Part shown: in pieces, positions 49,701-58,730 of the stretch
Layout of the letters: the number at the start of each line of letters is the position of its first letter
Position numbering within the stretch: position 1 is the stretch's first letter
Assembly: GCA_040386155.1 (NCBI GenBank)
Contig: JAZKFZ010000001.1
Span: forward strand, 620,001-684,000
Direction of reading: 5' to 3'
Length of the DNA stretch: 64,000 nt
From: M0103 sp040386155
GTDB taxonomy: Bacteria; Bacteroidota; Bacteroidia; Flavobacteriales_D; Crocinitomicaceae
Notes under the pieces: model-generated
Told to the model about the DNA's origin: nothing
Seen by the model: only the letters and a program-made list of their open reading frames with translations
The model's database searches: none
Translations under genes and position numbers: made by a program

Positions 49701-50075
49701 ATGGCTGATTTAAAATCATTAGCGGAAACGCTTGTAAACTTAACAGTTAAGGAAGTTAGCGAGTTAGCAACTATCCTTAAAGATGAATACGGTATCGAAC
49801 CTGCTGCTGCTGCACCTGTAATGGTTGCTGGTGGTGGTGCTGTGGTTGAGGCTGCTGCTGAGAAAACGGAATTTGACGTTATCTTGAAAGCAGGTGGTGC
49901 AAACAAACTTGCTGTAGTTAAACTTGTAAAAGAATTAACTGGAAACGGTTTGAAAGAGTCTAAAGACTTAGTTGATGCTGCTCCTTCTACATTGAAAGAA
50001 GCAGTTTCTAAAGACGAAGCTGAAGGACTTAAGAAAGCTCTTGAAGAAGCTGGAGCTGAAGTAGAGGTTAAGTAA
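49701..50075 (+). CDS. rplL: 50S ribosomal protein L7/L12
   Basis: This 124-residue acidic protein has the N-terminal dimerisation part (DLKSLAETLVNLTVKEVSELATILKDEYGI), an Ala/Val-rich hinge, and the C-terminal factor-binding domain with EFDVILKAGGANKLAVVKLVKELTGNGLKESKDLVDAAP. It forms the flexible stalk that recruits translation factors. It is followed by a hairpin just before rpoB. Confidence 0.98.
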   Translation: MADLKSLAETLVNLTVKEVSELATILKDEYGIEPAAAAPVMVAGGGAVVEAAAEKTEFDVILKAGGANKLAVVKLVKELTGNGLKESKDLVDAAPSTLKEAVSKDEAEGLKKALEEAGAEVEVK

Positions 50076-50090
50076 TTATCACTTCATACA

Positions 50091-50133
50091 CAAGAAGGCG
50101 TCCCGTTTTTTCGGGATGCCTATTCTTGTTTTT
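50091..50133 (+). terminator. Hairpin between rplL and rpoB, likely attenuator
   Basis: CAAGAAGGCGTCCCG pairs with CGGGATGCCTATTCTTG around a T-rich loop, with a small bulge, and is followed by TTTTT. In E. coli a partial terminator at the same place sets the ribosomal-protein to polymerase ratio; the same role here is inference. The loop itself is T-rich, which weakens the call. Confidence 0.7.
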
Positions 50134-50174
50134 AGGTTCTTCTAGTAAGAAAAAACAAATCAAATTTAAATAGT

Positions 50175-53100
50175 TTGGCCTTGGCAACATCAAACAATAC
50201 TTCGACCAGAATAAATTTTGCTTCTACTAAGAGCAAATTCGAGTATCCAGATTTTCTAGATATTCAAATCAAATCGTTCCAGGAATTTTTCCAATTGGAA
50301 ACAACTCCTGAGAATAGAGAGAGTGAGGGATTATTTAAAGTTTTTGCTGAAAATTTCCCCATAACAGATACACGAAACCAATTCGTATTGGAGTTCTTGG
50401 ATTACTTCGTTGATCCTCCTCGCTATACCCTTGATGAGTGTATTCAAAGAGGTTTAACCTATAGCGTTCCGCTAAAAGCTAAATTGAAGTTATATTGTAC
50501 TGACCCTGAACACGAGGATTTCGAAACCATCGTGCAGGATGTTTATTTAGGTACAATTCCTTATATGACTCCTAAAGGATCATTCGTGATTAATGGTGCT
50601 GAGCGCGTTATCGTTTCTCAGTTGCACCGTTCTCCAGGGGTATTCTTTGGACAAAGTCGTCATGCTAACGGTACAAAATTGTACTCTGCACGTGTAATTC
50701 CTTTCAAGGGATCTTGGATTGAGTTCGCTACGGATATCAATAATGTAATGTATGCATACATCGATCGTAAGAAGAAATTGCCTGTAACTACTTTGTTCAG
50801 AGCAATCGGTTACGAAAGTGATAAAGACATTTTGGAAATCTTTGGACTTGCTGACGAGGTAAAAGCAACAAAAGCTAATCTTAAGAAATTAGTTGGTCGC
50901 CGTCTTGCCGCTCGTGTTCTAAAAACATGGATCGAAGATTTCGTTGATGAAGATACAGGAGAGGTTGTTTCTATCGAAAGAAATGAGGTTTTACTTGATC
51001 GTGAAACTGAATTGAACGATGAAAATATTGAATCAATCATAGATTCAGGAGTGAAAAATGTGATCTTACATAAAGAAAATGTAAACATTGCTGACTTCTC
51101 TATTATTTACAATACATTACAAAAAGATACTTCCAACTCTGAAAAAGAGGCGGTTGAACATATCTACCGTCAATTGCGTAATGCTGAACCGCCAGATTAT
51201 GAAACGGCTAAGAATGTATTTGAAAAATTATTCTTCTCAGACACTCGTTATGATTTAGGGGAAGTTGGTCGTTTTCGTCTAAATAAAAAACTTAATTTAT
51301 CGGAGTCTGATGAAGCAAGAGTTTTAACAAAAACTGATATTATCTCTATCATTAAGTACTTGATCGAATTGATCAACTCTAAAGCGGATGTAGATGATAT
51401 CGATCACTTGTCAAATCGTCGTGTAAGAACAGTTGGAGAACAATTGTACTCTCAATTCGGTGTTGGTTTAGCTCGTATGGCTAGAACAATTCGTGAGCGT
51501 ATGAATGTGCGCGACAATGAGGTCTTTACACCTATCGACTTGATCAATGCAAAAACCTTATCTTCTGTAATTAATTCATTCTTCGGGACGAATCAGCTAT
51601 CTCAGTTCATGGATCAAACAAATCCATTAGCAGAGGTTACTAATAAACGTCGTTTGTCAGCCCTAGGGCCTGGTGGACTTTCCCGTGAAAGAGCTGGATT
51701 TGAGGTTCGTGACGTTCACTATACGCACTACGGTCGTTTGTGTACTATCGAAACACCAGAAGGACCAAATATTGGTTTGATTTCATCTCTTTGTGTTTAC
51801 GCAAAGGTGAACAAACTTGGTTTTATCGAAACTCCTTACCGCAAAGTTGAGAAAGGAGTTGTAAACCTAAACGAAGAACCAATTTATTTATCTGCTGAAG
51901 AAGAGGACGCTCAAACAATTGCTCAGGCAACTGCGCAAATGGACGATAAAGGAAACATCGTTACTGATTTTGTGAAAGCTCGATTTGAAGGTGACTTCCC
52001 ATTGGTGCAACCTGAAAAGGTGACCTTAATGGATGTTGGTGCCAATCAAATTGCGTCTATTGCGGCATCGTTGATTCCGTTCTTAGAGCATGATGATGCC
52101 AATCGTGCCTTGATGGGATCGAACATGCAACGTCAAGCAGTTCCATTGTTGAAACCACAATCTCCAATTGTAGGTACAGGAATTGAGCGTTTGGTTGCAC
52201 GTGATTCTCGTGTATTAGTAAATGCAGAAGGTACAGGTGTTGTTGAGTACGTTGATGCTAATGAAATTGTGATTCGTTACGATTGGACAGCAGAGGACAA
52301 ATTAGTGAGCTTCGAAAGCGAAGTAATTCGTTATTCATTAACAAAATATTCTAAAACAAATCAAAGTACTTGTATCAACTTGAAGCCAATCGTTAAGAAA
52401 GGTGACAAAGTTGAAAAAGGGCAAGTTCTTTGTGAAGGATACGCTACGCAACAAGGAGAATTAGCACTTGGACAAAACATGAAAGTAGCTTTCATGCCTT
52501 GGAAAGGATACAACTTTGAGGATGCGATCGTAATTTCTGAACGAGTAGTTAGAGACGATGTCTTTACTTCAATTCACATTGATGAATACTCTTTAGAAGT
52601 GCGCGACACAAAACGAGGAATGGAGGAGTTAACTTCTGATATTCCTAACGTTAGTGAAGAAGCAACGAAAGATTTGGACGAAAATGGATTGATCAGAATT
52701 GGTGCTGAAATCAAAGAAGGTGATATCCTAATTGGTAAAATCACTCCAAAAGGTGAAACTGATCCTTCTCCAGAAGAAAAATTGTTACGTGCAATCTTCG
52801 GTGATAAAGCGGGTGACGTGAAAGATGCTTCTTTGAAAGCTGGTCCTTCATTAAGAGGAACAGTAATTGGAAAAGAGTTGTTCTCTCGTGCCGTGAAAGA
52901 CCGTAAGGCGAAAGCGCAAGACAAGCCCGTATTGGAAAGTTTGGATTCAGACTACGAAAAAGATTTAGCTGCCTTGAAAGAGAAATTAGCAGATAAATTG
53001 ATGGAAGTAATTGGAGAACAAAAGTCAAATGGCGTTTTCAATAACTTTAAAGAAGAAATCATTAAAAAAGCAACAAAATTCACTCAAAAGAATTTAGTTA

Positions 53101-53993
53101 CTATTGATTATTCTATTGTTAATCCAACAAATTGGACGACAGATTCACACGTTAATGCGTTAGTTGGTCGTGTAATTCATAACTTCAATATCAAAGCAAA
53201 CGATTTATTAGGAGTATACAAACGTAAGAAATTCCATATTTCAGTAGGTGATGAACTTCCTGCAGGAATTATGAAATTGGCGAAAGTATATGTTGCTCAA
53301 AAACGTAAATTGAAAGTTGGTGATAAAATGGCTGGACGTCACGGTAACAAAGGTATTGTTGCAAATATCGTTCGTCAAGAAGATATGCCATTCCTTGAAG
53401 ACGGAACACCAGTTGATATCGTATTGAACCCACTAGGGGTGCCTTCACGTATGAACCTTGGACAGATTTACGAAACTGTATTAGGTTGGGCAGGACAAAA
53501 ACTAGGAGTGAAATTCGCAACACCAATTTTTGATGGAGCACATCCAGATGAAATTAATGCATGGACAGATAAAGCAGAAGTTCCACGTTCGGGTAAAACA
53601 TACTTGTATGATGGTGGAACAGGAGATCGCTTCCATCAGCCTGCAACAGTTGGAGTTATCTACATGTTGAAATTATCTCACATGGTAGATGATAAAATGC
53701 ACGCTCGATCAATCGGACCATACTCTTTAATTACTCAGCAACCGCTTGGTGGTAAAGCACAGTTCGGAGGTCAACGTTTTGGAGAGATGGAGGTTTGGGC
53801 AATCGAAGCATTCGGTGCTGCAAATATTCTTCAGGAAATTTTAACTGTTAAATCCGATGACGTAATGGGTAGAGCGAAAGCATACGAAGCCATCGTGAAA
53901 GGAGATAATATTCCTGAGCCTGGAATTCCAGAATCATTCAATGTATTATTACACGAACTTCGCGGATTGTGTTTGAACATTTCATTGGATTAA
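50175..53993 (+). CDS. rpoB: RNA polymerase beta subunit (TTG start)
   Basis: This 1272-residue protein is complete: N-terminal INFASTKSKFEYPDFLDIQIKSFQEFF, the rifampicin-pocket region (SQFMDQTNPLAEVTNKRRLSALGPGGLSRERAGFEVRDVH), the SGLYPEGPN-type stretch TIETPEGPNIGLISSL, and C-terminal MVDDKMHARSIGPYSLITQQPLGGKAQFGGQRFGEMEVWAIEAFGA. It forms the catalytic pincer of RNA polymerase. No ATG occurs before about residue 130, so the start must be the TTG at 50175, or an upstream alternative; the reading MALATSNNTSTRINFAS fits the N-terminus of the family. No Shine-Dalgarno is visible. Confidence 0.97.
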   Translation: MALATSNNTSTRINFASTKSKFEYPDFLDIQIKSFQEFFQLETTPENRESEGLFKVFAENFPITDTRNQFVLEFLDYFVDPPRYTLDECIQRGLTYSVPLKAKLKLYCTDPEHEDFETIVQDVYLGTIPYMTPKGSFVINGAERVIVSQLHRSPGVFFGQSRHANGTKLYSARVIPFKGSWIEFATDINNVMYAYIDRKKKLPVTTLFRAIGYESDKDILEIFGLADEVKATKANLKKLVGRRLAARVLKTWIEDFVDEDTGEVVSIERNEVLLDRETELNDENIESIIDSGVKNVILHKENVNIADFSIIYNTLQKDTSNSEKEAVEHIYRQLRNAEPPDYETAKNVFEKLFFSDTRYDLGEVGRFRLNKKLNLSESDEARVLTKTDIISIIKYLIELINSKADVDDIDHLSNRRVRTVGEQLYSQFGVGLARMARTIRERMNVRDNEVFTPIDLINAKTLSSVINSFFGTNQLSQFMDQTNPLAEVTNKRRLSALGPGGLSRERAGFEVRDVHYTHYGRLCTIETPEGPNIGLISSLCVYAKVNKLGFIETPYRKVEKGVVNLNEEPIYLSAEEEDAQTIAQATAQMDDKGNIVTDFVKARFEGDFPLVQPEKVTLMDVGANQIASIAASLIPFLEHDDANRALMGSNMQRQAVPLLKPQSPIVGTGIERLVARDSRVLVNAEGTGVVEYVDANEIVIRYDWTAEDKLVSFESEVIRYSLTKYSKTNQSTCINLKPIVKKGDKVEKGQVLCEGYATQQGELALGQNMKVAFMPWKGYNFEDAIVISERVVRDDVFTSIHIDEYSLEVRDTKRGMEELTSDIPNVSEEATKDLDENGLIRIGAEIKEGDILIGKITPKGETDPSPEEKLLRAIFGDKAGDVKDASLKAGPSLRGTVIGKELFSRAVKDRKAKAQDKPVLESLDSDYEKDLAALKEKLADKLMEVIGEQKSNGVFNNFKEEIIKKATKFTQKNLVTIDYSIVNPTNWTTDSHVNALVGRVIHNFNIKANDLLGVYKRKKFHISVGDELPAGIMKLAKVYVAQKRKLKVGDKMAGRHGNKGIVANIVRQEDMPFLEDGTPVDIVLNPLGVPSRMNLGQIYETVLGWAGQKLGVKFATPIFDGAHPDEINAWTDKAEVPRSGKTYLYDGGTGDRFHQPATVGVIYMLKLSHMVDDKMHARSIGPYSLITQQPLGGKAQFGGQRFGEMEVWAIEAFGAANILQEILTVKSDDVMGRAKAYEAIVKGDNIPEPGIPESFNVLLHELRGLCLNISLD

Positions 53994-54011
53994 CATTAGT
54001 ACTTAATTTGT

Positions 54012-54018
54012 AAAGGAG
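54012..54018 (+). promoter_or_regulatory. Shine-Dalgarno-like site before rpoC
   Basis: AAAGGAG lies 6 bp before the rpoC ATG at 54025. Such a clear SD is rare in this window, where most starts have only A-rich leaders. Confidence 0.6.
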
Positions 54019-54024
54019 CATATA

Positions 54025-57000
54025 ATGGCTTACAGAAAAGAGACACCAAAAAAGCAAAGCAGTTTTAACAAGATTACCATTTCTTTGGCATCGCCTGAGA
54101 TAATTTTGGAGCAATCAAGTGGAGAAGTGCTTAAGCCAGAAACGATTAACTATCGTACATACAAGCCTGAAAGAGATGGTTTATTCTGTGAAAGAATTTT
54201 CGGTCCAGTGAAGGATTACGAATGTCATTGTGGTAAATACAAAAGAATCCGATATAAAGGAATCGTTTGTGACCGTTGTGGGGTTGAAGTAACAGAAAAG
54301 AAAGTACGTCGTGAAAGAATGGGACACATTTCATTAGTGGTTCCTGTTGCTCACATCTGGTACTTCCGTTCTTTGCCAAATAAAATTGGTTACTTAATTG
54401 GCTTGCCAACAAAAAAATTAGATCAAATTATCTATTATGAGCGTTATGTCGTGATCCAAACTGGTATCGCCACGCACGCTGATGGTGGGTTAATCAAACG
54501 TCTTGATTTCCTTACGGAAGAAGAGTACTTGGATATCCTTGATGCGCTTCCAAAAGAAAATCAATACCTTGAGGACACTGATCCAAATAAATTCATCGCG
54601 AAAATGGGTGCTGAGGCATTACATGATTTGTTGAAAGGAATTAATTTGGAAGAAACGTCGTACAATTTGCGTCACCAAGCAAACACTGAAACAGCTGTTC
54701 AACGTAAGAATGAAGCATTGAAGCGTTTGCAAGTTGTGGAAGCAATGCGTGAATCTCAAACTAGAATTGACAACAGACCAGAATGGATGATTGTGAAAGT
54801 AGTTCCTGTTATTCCGCCTGAATTGCGTCCTCTAGTTCCTCTTGATGGTGGTCGTTTCGCTACGTCTGATTTGAATGACTTATACCGTCGTGTAATTATC
54901 AGAAATAACCGTTTGAAACGATTGATTGAAATCAAAGCTCCAGAAGTAATTTTGCGTAATGAAAAACGTATGTTGCAAGAAGCTGTTGATTCATTGTTCG
55001 ACAACTCTCGTAAATCAAGTGCAGTTAAAACGGAATCAAATCGTCCTTTGAAATCTCTTTCTGATTCATTGAAAGGTAAACAAGGTCGTTTCCGTCAAAA
55101 CTTACTTGGAAAACGTGTTGATTATTCTGCACGTTCAGTAATTGTTGTTGGTCCAGATTTGAAATTGCATGAGTGTGGATTGCCTAAAGATATGGCAGCT
55201 GAACTTTACAAACCGTTTATCATCCGTAAGATGATTGAGCGTGGAATTGTGAAAACAGTTAAATCTGCAAAGAAAATTGTTGATCGCAAGGAACCAGTTG
55301 TTTGGGATATTTTGGAAAGTGTATTAAAAGGTCACCCGGTATTACTTAATCGTGCACCAACGCTTCACCGTTTGGGTATCCAAGCATTCCAACCAAAACT
55401 TATTGAAGGAAAAGCAATTCGTCTTCACCCATTAGTAACTACGGCATTCAACGCCGATTTCGATGGTGACCAGATGGCAGTTCATTTACCATTAGGTAAC
55501 GCTGCAATTTTGGAAGCGCAATTGTTGATGTTAGCTTCGCACAACATTTTGAATCCTGCTAACGGGGCGCCAATTGCGGTACCTTCTCAGGATATGGTGC
55601 TTGGTTTATATTATATCACTAAAGGTAAAAAATCGTATGGTGATGAAAAAGTTCAAGGTGAAGGTGGAATTTTCTACTCTCCTGAAGAAGTAATCATTGC
55701 ATTAAACGAAGGTAAATTAGATTTACATGCTCATATTAAGGTTAAATCGTATGATTTGAACGAACAAGGTGAGCCCGCATTAATGATGATTGAAACTACT
55801 GCTGGACGTATACTCTTCAATGAGCGCGTTCCACGTGAAGTTGGTTTCATCAACGATGTCTTGACCAAAAAAGCACTACGTGATATTATCGGTCAAGTAT
55901 TGAAAGTCTCTGGTACTTCTAAGACAGCGAAATTCTTGGATGATATCAAAGAATTAGGATATGATATGGCATTTAAAGGTGGACTTTCGTTCAATCTTGA
56001 TGACATCATTATTCCAAAAGAAAAAGTAGAATTAGTAAAGAAAGCAGAGGGTGAGGTTAAGGAAGTAATGGTTAACTACTCAATGGGATTGATTACTAAT
56101 AATGAGCGTTACAATCAAATTATTGATATTTGGACAACTACCAACTTGCGTTTGACTCAAACATTGATGGATCAGTTGAAAAGCGACCGCCAAGGATTTA
56201 ACTCCATCTATATGATGTTTGATTCTGGTGCACGTGGATCTAAAGAGCAGATTCGTCAGCTTTCTGGAATGCGTGGTTTGATGGCGAAACCTCAAAAATC
56301 AGGTGCTTCTGCGCAAGAAATTATTGAAAATCCGATTCTTTCCAACTTTAAGGAAGGTCTTTCGATTCTTGAATATTTTGTCTCCACTCACGGTGCTCGT
56401 AAAGGTTTGGCCGATACGGCTTTGAAAACTGCCGATGCAGGTTACCTTACACGTCGTTTGGTGGATGTTGCTCAAGATGTGGTGATTAATACAGATGATT
56501 GTGGTACACTCAGAGGTATTGTTGCAACAGCATTAAAGAAAAATGATGAAGTTGTTGAGCCATTGTACGATCGTATTTTGGGTAGAACAGCAGTTCATGA
56601 CGTCTTTATGCCTGATAGCGATACTGTTATTGTTAGTGCTGGAGAGTTGATTCTGGAAGAAGTTGCAAATGCAATAGAAAAGGCAGGAATCGAAGAAGTT
56701 GAAATTCGTTCTGTACTTACATGTGAAATGCGTCGTGGAGTTTGTTCGAAATGTTACGGACGTAACTTGGCAACACATAGAGCTGCTCAACTAGGAGATG
56801 CTGTTGGTGTAATTGCCGCACAATCAATTGGTGAGCCTGGTACTCAGTTGACACTTCGTACGTTCCACGTCGGTGGTACTGCATCGAACATCTCTGATGT
56901 ATCTGATATGAAAGCGAAAGCTAGTGGTCGTTTAGAAATCGAAGAGTTAAGAACAATTGAGCGCAAAAATGCTGATGGTTCAAAACGCATCGTTGTAACT

Positions 57001-58311
57001 GGACGTTCTGCAGAGATGAAAATCACCGATGAGAAAACTGGAATTGTTGTGATGAATGCTAACATCCCTTACGGATCTGAGCTTGTAATCGAAAACAGCG
57101 TGAAAGTGAAAAAAGGTGATGTGATTTGTAAGTGGGATCCCTACAATGCCGTAATCGTTTCTGAAGTTGCTGGTAAAATTGTATTTGATAGTATCTTGGA
57201 TGGCGTGACGTACCGTGAGGAAGTCGATGATCAAACAGGATTTACTGAAAAGGTAATTATCGAATCGAGAGATAAAAAGAAAAACCCTGCAATTCACATC
57301 ATTAATCCTAAAACGAAAGAAGTTTTAAGAGAGTACTCGCTTCCTGTTGATTCACATATCTCAGTTGCTGAGGGTGCAACAATCGAAGCAGGTGATATCT
57401 TAGTTAAAATTCCTAGAGTTGCTGGTAAAACAGGAGATATTACTGGAGGTCTTCCACGTGTAACTGAGTTATTCGAGGCGAGAAATCCTTCTAATCCTGC
57501 TGTTGTATCTGAAATTGATGGTATTGCTGAATTTGGTAAAATCAAGCGTGGTAACCGTGAAATCAAAGTAACTTCAAAAACAGGTGAAGTGAAAAATTAC
57601 ATGGTGCCGTTGTCTAAACACATCTTGGTGCAAGAAAATGATTTCATCCGTGCTGGACATCCATTGTCTGACGGTGCAATCACGCCAAATGATATCTTAA
57701 ATATTGAAGGACCTACAAAAGTTCAAGAGTATATCGTGAATGAAATTCAAGAGGTTTACCGTCTACAAGGGGTGAAAATCAACGATAAGCACTTTGAAGT
57801 AATTGTACGTCAAATGATGTTGAAAGCGGAAATTATCGATGCTGGAGATACTCGTTTCTTGGAAGGACAATCTGTTCACAAAGCAGATATCATGGAAGAA
57901 AACGATTCTATCTACGGTATGATGGTGGTAATTGATTCAGGAGAATCTACTGCAATGAAAAACGGACAGATTGTTAGTGCTCGTCAATTACGTGATGAAA
58001 ACTCACAATTGAAACGTACTGATAAAAAGCAAGTAGAAGCTCGTGATGCATTCCCAGCTACATCTACACCTTTATTGCAGGGGATTACGCGTGCATCACT
58101 TCAAACACAATCGTTTATTTCTGCGGCATCGTTCCAGGAAACAACGAAAGTGTTGAACGAAGCAGCAATCTCCGGTAAAGAAGATCATTTATTAGGATTG
58201 AAAGAAAATGTTATCGTTGGACACTTAATTCCTGCGGGAACAGGAGTGCGTGCATACCAAAAACATGTGGTTGCTTCCAAAGAAGTATTGGCTGAACTTT
58301 CTGAAAAATAA
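54025..58311 (+). CDS. rpoC: RNA polymerase beta' subunit
   Basis: This 1428-residue protein has the N-terminal zinc cluster (CHCGKYKRIRYKGIVCDRCGVEV), the catalytic magnesium triad in N476-A-D-F-D-G-D482, the bridge-helix part (AQEIIENPI... region and GLADTALKTADAGYLTRRLVDVAQD), the second zinc site (CEMRRGVCSKCYGRNL) and the long C-terminal Bacteroidota insertions. Length is normal for the phylum. It has one of the few clear Shine-Dalgarno sites here (AAAGGAG, 54012-54018). A strong terminator follows, closing the transcription/translation block. Confidence 0.98.
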   Translation: MAYRKETPKKQSSFNKITISLASPEIILEQSSGEVLKPETINYRTYKPERDGLFCERIFGPVKDYECHCGKYKRIRYKGIVCDRCGVEVTEKKVRRERMGHISLVVPVAHIWYFRSLPNKIGYLIGLPTKKLDQIIYYERYVVIQTGIATHADGGLIKRLDFLTEEEYLDILDALPKENQYLEDTDPNKFIAKMGAEALHDLLKGINLEETSYNLRHQANTETAVQRKNEALKRLQVVEAMRESQTRIDNRPEWMIVKVVPVIPPELRPLVPLDGGRFATSDLNDLYRRVIIRNNRLKRLIEIKAPEVILRNEKRMLQEAVDSLFDNSRKSSAVKTESNRPLKSLSDSLKGKQGRFRQNLLGKRVDYSARSVIVVGPDLKLHECGLPKDMAAELYKPFIIRKMIERGIVKTVKSAKKIVDRKEPVVWDILESVLKGHPVLLNRAPTLHRLGIQAFQPKLIEGKAIRLHPLVTTAFNADFDGDQMAVHLPLGNAAILEAQLLMLASHNILNPANGAPIAVPSQDMVLGLYYITKGKKSYGDEKVQGEGGIFYSPEEVIIALNEGKLDLHAHIKVKSYDLNEQGEPALMMIETTAGRILFNERVPREVGFINDVLTKKALRDIIGQVLKVSGTSKTAKFLDDIKELGYDMAFKGGLSFNLDDIIIPKEKVELVKKAEGEVKEVMVNYSMGLITNNERYNQIIDIWTTTNLRLTQTLMDQLKSDRQGFNSIYMMFDSGARGSKEQIRQLSGMRGLMAKPQKSGASAQEIIENPILSNFKEGLSILEYFVSTHGARKGLADTALKTADAGYLTRRLVDVAQDVVINTDDCGTLRGIVATALKKNDEVVEPLYDRILGRTAVHDVFMPDSDTVIVSAGELILEEVANAIEKAGIEEVEIRSVLTCEMRRGVCSKCYGRNLATHRAAQLGDAVGVIAAQSIGEPGTQLTLRTFHVGGTASNISDVSDMKAKASGRLEIEELRTIERKNADGSKRIVVTGRSAEMKITDEKTGIVVMNANIPYGSELVIENSVKVKKGDVICKWDPYNAVIVSEVAGKIVFDSILDGVTYREEVDDQTGFTEKVIIESRDKKKNPAIHIINPKTKEVLREYSLPVDSHISVAEGATIEAGDILVKIPRVAGKTGDITGGLPRVTELFEARNPSNPAVVSEIDGIAEFGKIKRGNREIKVTSKTGEVKNYMVPLSKHILVQENDFIRAGHPLSDGAITPNDILNIEGPTKVQEYIVNEIQEVYRLQGVKINDKHFEVIVRQMMLKAEIIDAGDTRFLEGQSVHKADIMEENDSIYGMMVVIDSGESTAMKNGQIVSARQLRDENSQLKRTDKKQVEARDAFPATSTPLLQGITRASLQTQSFISAASFQETTKVLNEAAISGKEDHLLGLKENVIVGHLIPAGTGVRAYQKHVVASKEVLAELSEK

Positions 58312-58330
58312 TAAGTACTAAACAAAATAG

Positions 58331-58364
58331 AAAAAGCTTGTTCAATTGAACAAGCTTTTTTTTT
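58331..58364 (+). terminator. Intrinsic terminator after rpoC
   Basis: A perfect 15-bp inverted repeat (AAAAAGCTTGTTCAA and its reverse complement, no spacer) runs into more T residues. It ends the rpoBC transcript and also lies just before the DUF3467 gene. Confidence 0.88.
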
Positions 58365-58391
58365 ATCTTCACATCTGAAAAACAAACTGAA

Positions 58392-58697
58392 ATGGAAAAT
58401 CAAGAAAATAACTTAAACATAGAATTGAACGAAGAAATGGCATTGGGGGTTTATTCCAATTTAGCAATCATCACGCATTCACCTGCTGAATTTGTATGTG
58501 ATTTTGTGCAAGTGATGCCAGGCATGCCAAAAGCAAAAGTGCGTTCTCGGGTAATCATGACACCAGAAAATGCAAAGCGATTTATGCGTGCATTGATCGA
58601 TAATGTAAAGAAATATGAAGATAATTTTGGCGTTATTGACGACGTGGAGCCTCCAATGAATCCAATTAATTTTGGTGCACCCGGAACGATGGCTTAA
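58392..58697 (+). CDS. DUF3467 family protein
   Basis: This 101-residue protein has the DUF3467 pattern: LNEEMALGVYSNLAIITHSPAEFVCDFVQVMPGMPKAKVRSRVIMTPENAKRFMRALIDNVKKYEDNFG. The domain is found widely, often beside rpoC in Bacteroidota. Its function is not established; no signal peptide or membrane segment is seen. It is separated from rpoC by a strong terminator, so it probably has its own promoter, which I cannot clearly see in the 28 bp between. Confidence 0.85.
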   Translation: MENQENNLNIELNEEMALGVYSNLAIITHSPAEFVCDFVQVMPGMPKAKVRSRVIMTPENAKRFMRALIDNVKKYEDNFGVIDDVEPPMNPINFGAPGTMA

Positions 58698-58730
58698 TTG
58701 TCAGCGATCATACTAGTACAACTAGAATAG

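Noticed and set aside
50810..53541. Minus-strand open frames of 90-116 codons inside rpoB
   Set aside because: They are shadows of a strongly coding plus-strand gene with biased codon use; no start signals or domains.
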